Of a stretch of DNA of 64,000 nt, positions 58,483 through 64,000 are shown one piece after another. Location: NCBI GenBank assembly GCA_907165135.1, contig OU015567.1, positions 5,213,001 through 5,277,000 of the forward strand, in the 5' to 3' direction. Position 1 is the first letter of the stretch; each line of letters begins with the position of its first letter. The stretch is from Oikopleura dioica. Its lineage: Eukaryota; Chordata; Appendicularia; Copelata; Oikopleuridae. A program made the position numbers and the translations under genes. The notes under the pieces were generated by a model. The model saw only the letters and a program-made list of their open reading frames with translations, was not told the DNA's origin and did no database searches.

Positions 58483-59284
58483 AAAACTTATTGAATAAAT
58501 GAGATGGACTAGGAAAAATGATTTCTGAAAGCAGGAGAAAAGAAGGGGTTAAGCGCTGTCATCGAAAATAAACTGCACTAGACTTGGCGCCGAAACGCAC
58601 AAAAATGCACCGCGCGTTCGGTCTAGTAACCGGAGATTACCCCTTGACTTTGAAATCAAAAGATCGTCTTCTGCTGATCCTTGCATAAAAATCGACAACA
58701 AATTCGTTTCTGTTTAGACGACATTTTTATTATCTAAGGTACTTGAGATAAGCTACTTAGCTGACAAAGTTTAATTTGTGGTGCTTGTTCGATATGTTAT
58801 GGATGGTAGCAGAGCTCAACTTTTTAGATGTATAATACGGCCTATTAATTTCGCTCTCTAAATATCTGTCTTCTTGAAATAATGCTGTCTCCGTCAAATT
58901 TCATTCCGAGAATATAATATAATATACGGTATAAAAGAATGTATAATATTATATAAATGATATTATTATATTATATGATGAATTATATATTTAATTTTTT
59001 ATTATATAATTATTTTCGCCTTCGACTTTATGATTTAGCAACACTGATTGGATAACCAGCACTTGATTGTGGTGCTTATAGAGCATTTTCCAAAGTAAAG
59101 AGGATTACTTTCCTGCGCGAAACTTTCCATAGAACTAGACAGCACCAGCCAAGGTGCTCTCGTGCACCACCGCCAAGTTCGGTAGCATAAAAACCGCGAT
59201 GCAGCATGCTCCGGGTGTAGTACTCGTCTAGAGAAATTACCTTTTTTCTTGTTGGGCTCTGAAAGAACCAACAACAAAAACGCG
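58483..59284. other. Intergenic region with AT tract and a conserved upstream block
   Basis: A TA-rich tract (58910-59020) is followed by an ~90-bp block (59080-59172) that recurs at 61908-61992, before the next ZP gene. No coding exon seen. Confidence 0.45.
59080..59172 (+). promoter_or_regulatory. Conserved block upstream of ZP gene, paired with 61908-61992
   Basis: Shares CAAAGTAAAGAG and GGTGCTCTCGTGCACCACC with the block at 61908-61992. The inner part can form a GGTGC/GCACC hairpin. Each copy lies upstream of a ZP gene start (59285, 62208). Could be a duplicated promoter element or a small structured RNA. Confidence 0.4.
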
Positions 59285-61712
59285 ATGAAGCTGAATTTGG
59301 CTATTCTCTCCTTGAGCGAGGCCGGTCACTGGTCTCGATTCAGGGGCATGGGTTATCAGGTAAAGTTGCCAAGAGAAAAATAAAAAATTTAATTAAAATT
59401 TTTAGGTTCAAACTACCTCCGATGCGAATAAACTCCGAATCAATCGTGAGCTCTCGTACGAGAGAGGCAACGGATTCGGGTTCACCACAGCTTGTTCTGC
59501 CACCGACATCGCTAACAAAAAGCTCTCCAGCTCCTTGATCGGTCCTGAATCTATCGTCGGCGCAGTCAACTTCCAGGTAACCAACCTCGACGTTGCCGAC
59601 AGCTTTTGCTACGGAAAGAAAGATGACCAATTGCTGGACGTGTCGAAGTACACCTCCGGCTTCACCATCAACTCCTTCTTCAACACCGCGACAAACACCT
59701 TCTTTGGATCGACCAGCTATCCCTTCCAACCGAACGGCTCTAAAACCGCCGTCGCAAGCAATCAGATGAAGTACACCGCCATCGTTACCGATCCAAAGAA
59801 CAGCTCTCCATCTTTTAACGCTCCACCAGCCTGGTTCGTCAACCCTCAGCTTACAAGCTGCACGACTGGTTACTACCAACATTTGAACCTTCTGCCACTC
59901 GACCCCGAAGGCAACAAAGTCTCATGCAGATGGTCTACGTTTGCCGAGGCCGGTACTTTCTCACTCTACAGCGGCACCACCTTCATCGGCGGCAAGGATA
60001 TCTACCTCGAGCCAAACAACTGCGTTATCCGCTATTACCCTAGACAGGACACTTACAAGAAGAACCACTTCATCGCAATCCAGGTCGAGGACTTTGACTC
60101 TAGTGGCAAACGACTTCACTCGATGCCCGTCATCTTCCAGATCATCAAGAGAAATGCCTCTTGGAGCTACAGCTACAAAAGCGGTGACAACTCGACCGAA
60201 ATCGAAGATGAGCTCGTAGCCAGCGAAGAAGAGTTGAATCACAGCGATAGTGAAGAGGTCAACGAAGCTGTCCAGTTCATCCCTGAAGCCAAGCACATGA
60301 CTTACGACTTCTACAACAACTTGCCTGAAAACGAGAACTACATCACCGAAGAGGACAACTCGATTACCACTGTTTCCGAGTACCAAGAACCGAACTTGGA
60401 GGAAATCGAAGCCGCCGCTGCTCTTGAAGATCCCGTATTCGAGGCACCCGCTGGTGATTTCGATCTTGCGAGCTCTACTCCTTCTCTCTGCTCATATTTC
60501 CCATTTGTTGCGTACACTGGTTCCTACATCACCGATGTGACGGTCACTTCATCGAAGCAAGTCATCAAATTCTACATTCGAGAGGGCGCCCACACGAGCA
60601 AGGGAACTTTCATTAGCAAGTTGCCACGAAGACATGTTTATGGTCCTGACGGGCTCAAATGCGGTACTCCAAATACTTCCGGATACTCTCTTTGCGAATG
60701 GACGCCAAACAAGACCCAGCTCGACCAATACGTTCACTCAGTTAGCTGGTACGGAATGGATGCGACCGGTCGATACACTCGCTATTACACCAGACATTTC
60801 CGACTCAAGGATGCCACTACAGTCGAAGTTGCTTGCTCTGCCACCTCTGCCACAATCACCGCCGGCGTCGGCTCGTTCCTCCCCAACCTCTCCTCTTCTT
60901 ACTTCAGCAAGACCGTCCTCAACATCGGAACCTGCAAGTACACCTTCCCAAGCAGCGGTACCCAAACTCGCTCGATCAGTCTCGCTTCCTGCGGCGGCAA
61001 GTGGTCTCAGGGATCCAAGATCGCCGTCGAATGGGACGTCTCTGCAACTGATCCAACCACCGGAACCATCACCGCCAGCAGAGTGTTCAAGTTCAAAGCC
61101 AAGTGCGAATATGCCAGCCAAGTCAACATGATGAGCAGCGCTTTCAACGTCAAATACGGTGTCACCACAACTCAAATTTCCGGCTCTTCCACGGTAAAAC
61201 AAGCTCTTTAAACACTGGTTAACATTTTTTAAGCTCGATTCTCTCTTCTCACTTAGTCTCAAGGGACCTTCCTCTACCATCACTATTGGTAAGTCATCGC
61301 TCATAATCACGTGTCGTAACGAACATCTTAGGTGACAAACTCACTGGTACCGTCACATCCACCTTCGCCCCATCCGTCCCATACGATTACCAGGTAAACA
61401 ATATCTTCTTTCTACCAGTTTTTGATGATTTCTTAGATCGCCGCCTGCACCGTCTACGACAAGTCCACCAAGACCGGCAAGAAGTACACCGTCCTCGCCA
61501 ATCAGTGCGCTCCCCAAGCCGCCGTCGCCTTCGATAACAGCAAGATTTCCGGCACCAGAACCGCTCCACCAAGCTTCAGCTTCACCAGTTTCACCTTTGG
61601 CCCAAGCGACATGAATCTCTACATGGAGTGCGCCGTCAACGTCTGCCTCCGAGATCCAACCTCCAAGAAGCTGCTCAGCTCCACTTGTCTCAAGACCTGC
61701 TCCGGCAAATAA
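59285..61712 (+). CDS. Large ZP-domain extracellular protein (751 aa)
   Basis: Exons 59285-59359, 59406-61193, 61234-61288, 61332-61393 and 61437-61712; phases consistent. Two N-terminal beta-rich modules of unknown family with paired cysteines (around PAWFVNPQLTSC and SLCSYFPFVAYTG) and an acidic linker (~residues 230-300) come before a ZP domain (residues ~500-751). The ZP domain closely matches the astacin gene: CEYASQVNMMSSAF, VPYDYQ, CTVYDKSTKTGKKYTVL and YMECAVNVCLRDP. Exon borders in the ZP part are the same in both genes. The stop follows the last cysteines without a membrane helix, so probably fully secreted. Codons in exon 2 are GC-rich at third positions, which suggests high expression; a house or cuticle protein is possible. 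The signal peptide is weak at this start. Confidence 0.85.
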
Positions 61713-61907
61713 ACAAACGATTGAAGATTTCATCAAAAAAAAAAAATAAAAAAATTCCGCCCATTGACGAATTTCCGATCCTTTTTTATTCAAAACCCAT
61801 TCTGTAAAAAAAAAATGATTATTTTCAAAAAAATTATTTCCGCCTTCAATAAATTCTCCTCTTAGTCCAACTTTTTCTTGTGAAATCAAAGCTACCGGCT
61901 TATGTAA

Positions 61908-61992
61908 CCTTTTTCAAAGTAAAGAGCATTATCCTCTCGAAATTTTCTTGCGAACTAAACTGCACCAGCCTCGGTGCTCTCGTGCACCACCA
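61908..61992 (+). promoter_or_regulatory. Second copy of the conserved block
   Basis: See the block at 59080-59172; the shared CTGCACCAGCC and GGTGCTCTCGTGCACCACC segments are the most conserved. It is followed after ~215 bp by the start of the next ZP gene. Confidence 0.4.
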
Positions 61993-62207
61993 ACGAACTT
62001 CACCACCCAAGAAACTGCAACTAAGCAAAACTCGTTTTCGATTCTTTTCCCCTCTTCTCTCTTCTTCTTTTTCACTTCCAGGGCAATAATTATGCGATCA
62101 AAATTGCTATTCTTTTGAAGCGTCATAAAAGCGCAGTTTTATGAACCATGCAACTTTGGATTTGCAGATCGGATGCAGCCGAAACAGTTCAAAATTTACT
62201 CAGAAGC

Positions 62208-63705
62208 ATGAATATTTTATTAATCTTTTTTCTCGAACAGGAATCGATCTTTGAATAAGAGAAAGGGTTTAATAAGGAAAAAGAAGGATCCATTTAAAGA
62301 TTTTGGCTCAAAATGGGCGGGTGAAAAGATCAGCCACGATAAATTGCGACATTGTAAATGTCGATTGCACTTTCTTAACGATGGCGATTACTTTGAATGA
62401 AACATGCAGGGCAATGGAATACCCGGCCGTTCCGAGGTCCGGAGCGGGTTTGTACGTCACGAAGTCGAGGGATTTGAAAAAAGACTCGATTCTCGAAGGT
62501 ACGAAATACCAGCTTCATGCTGAAGATTCCGATTCGTATTCTAGAGCTCAGAGACAACTGTACATTTCCACTTGTTCCCGCCAACGGAACTGCTCCTGGC
62601 CTGCCGGCCATTGTTGCCTGTACTGAAGAAATCCCGGTAAGTTTCTTTCTGAAATATTTTTCCTTAAAAATTCTTGTCATTTTTGAAAGGATTCTTCATT
62701 TGTCAGAACATCCGCTTGGCTTCAATTTTCTCCGGTAAATGTCAATTTTGAAATCAAATTGATGGAACCGGTCGAACTCGAGTGCTACTACAACAAAACC
62801 CTGAACCTGGACAACGAGCGGATCGAAATCAGCGACCCAGTCGTCTCCGCCGTCAAGGAAGAATTACAAGCGGCGGAGATAATTAACAACCTTGGCCTGT
62901 CACTCGTGACTAGTGACGACCGTGATGAGCGGGAATACGATGATGGCAAAATGAGCGAAAAGAGCTTTTTTCTCGGCGACACGATTACCGTCTCGGTTCA
63001 GATGCAGAAACCAAATGATTTTTACTGGTAAACTGCGTAGAGGACTTTTTTCTTAAGGGCGTCAACATCGATTTCGCCCTTCTTAGACTCAACTTTTAAG
63101 GGTATATTTGAAAGAATGTGACATCAAAAGTGGACAGAAAAGCCTCAATATTTTCAACAACTTCTGCCCAAGCAAAGAATTCAAGTAAGATTAACCTTTC
63201 TTCTGAAATCATACTGTAATTCTAGAGACATTCTCTCGATAAAACGAAAATCTTTCACTTCCTTCTCCTTCATCCTCTTCAAGCTGGATGATGTTCCATC
63301 GTTGGAGGTCAAATGCAATCTCGCTGTTCTGGTAAAAATCAAAAGGCGATGACTGTAATCATCTTTCTTTTCAAGACGATCGTAGATCCTATGCCGCCGA
63401 GATGCGAAGAATCAGCTGGAGACTCGATGTATGAAGGATTTTATGATTATTTCAACGAGACCGATTACTATGCTAACTACTCCAATTCCTCAAATTCGTC
63501 GAATTCGGAAGTAGAGAAGAGTTTGAACTCCTTGTCTCGTAAGTTCTAGACCTTTTTCTTGCATATAAAATCATTCTTTTTAGTCCAATCTTCCATTCAA
63601 ATTCTACCTCATCAAAATTTGATCGCCTCCGGGAAACGAACTTGTCTTAGTTTTAGTCTTCAAGTCACTGTTTTCTGCCTTTCAGTAGCTTTATCCCTGT
63701 TTTAA
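62208..63705 (+). CDS. ZP-domain protein with C-terminal hydrophobic (GPI-type) tail
   Basis: Exons 62208-62240, 62300-62498, 62545-62636, 62690-63027, 63101-63184, 63226-63331, 63376-63538 and 63584-63705; 378 aa, phases consistent. Exon 1 plus the start of exon 2 make a convincing signal peptide (MNILLIFFLEQILA), but only if a GA-AG intron (62241-62299, CAG|GAATC ... AAAG) is removed. A ZP-like domain follows, with paired cysteines (DNCTFPLVPANGT, VELECYYN), the pre-C strand GDTITVSVQM, CDIKSGQKSLNIFNNFC, and VKCNLAVL. After a Ser/Asn-rich stretch with N-glycosylation sites, the protein ends in a hydrophobic tail with no cytosolic residues, as in GPI-anchored proteins. The stop overlaps TAATAAA. 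Confidence 0.75.
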
Positions 63706-64000
63706 TAAACATTTTTTTTTTGATCTTGCTCAAGAGCATGAAAAAATGAATGAACTTGAACGACTCAGTCTGTGTGAAAAAAAGAAAGGTCTTGTGAAAG
63801 AAACCGGGCGCTTTCATCATTTTGAAAGATCGACATGTATCGATTGCTATCGCGATTCACAGGGTCAAATACAGGCACGCTGCTCCTTCCCGGAAGTGAC
63901 ACGCGGTAATGACTTTGGTTAAAAAGAGGGTCAGTTGCAGGTTTTTTCTTTTTCGAAATCGATCCACGATTCCATGGGAAGGACTCTTTTCAGGATGATA
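63706..64000. other. End of window, no gene seen
   Basis: Sequence after the last ZP gene; AATAAA at 63704-63709 serves as its likely polyadenylation signal. Nothing else could be supported before the window ends. Confidence 0.35.

Noticed and set aside
59960-60386. Reverse-strand frame of about 140 codons
   Set aside because: Shadow of exon 2 of the 751-residue ZP protein.
60738-61310. Reverse-strand open frame of 190 codons
   Set aside because: Antisense to the well-supported ZP exon with paralog support.

Overview
The window looks like nuclear DNA of a tunicate, most likely an appendicularian (larvacean) related to Oikopleura. Signs of this are metazoan genes with very short introns (mostly 37-80 nt), close packing on both strands, several introns with GA-AG or GC-AG ends (known from Oikopleura), start codons sitting directly behind splice-acceptor-like sequence (consistent with spliced-leader trans-splicing), and many genes for secreted ZP-domain proteins. 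Some introns and spacers are large and full of foldback repeats, so this may be a larvacean with a less reduced genome than O. dioica. The species is an inference.

Layout. 1-6.4 kb: a foldback element, a reverse-strand type I membrane protein and a TEAD transcription factor. 6.5-12.3 kb: the CNOT4 ubiquitin ligase of the CCR4-NOT complex. 13.2-18.2 kb: a small orphan gene, a four-helix membrane protein and a reverse-strand astacin protease that appears fused to LDL-A and ZP domains. 18.7-21.9 kb: TMEM231 (ciliary transition zone) and PGGT1B (geranylgeranyltransferase-I beta). 22.1-23.7 kb: small secreted-type genes. 23.8-31.2 kb: FRG1, whose first coding exon is split by a 3.5-kb hAT-like element carrying about 39 copies of a 56-bp satellite, and whose first intron contains an EGF-ZP gene. 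32.1-32.8 kb: prefoldin subunit 6. 33-45 kb: gene-poor, repeat-rich, with widely spaced reverse-strand exons of a Cys-rich/sushi-like protein. 45.2-52.0 kb: four tandem mucin-like genes with one shared leader; two copies are damaged and one has a different C-terminal domain. 53.8-58.5 kb: a claudin-like multi-pass membrane protein and an alpha-type nicotinic-like receptor subunit. 59.3-63.7 kb: two more ZP-domain proteins.

Gene models were worked out by hand: reading frame, splice signals, phase and, where possible, remembered family sequence or paralogs inside the window. Housekeeping genes are secure. Orphan and secreted proteins are assigned by architecture only. No searches were run. The most notable observations are the satellite-bearing hAT element in FRG1, a recurring class of AG|GAA introns, a MITE family with an AP-1-like core that also appears to make up one small intron, and domain swapping in the mucin cluster.
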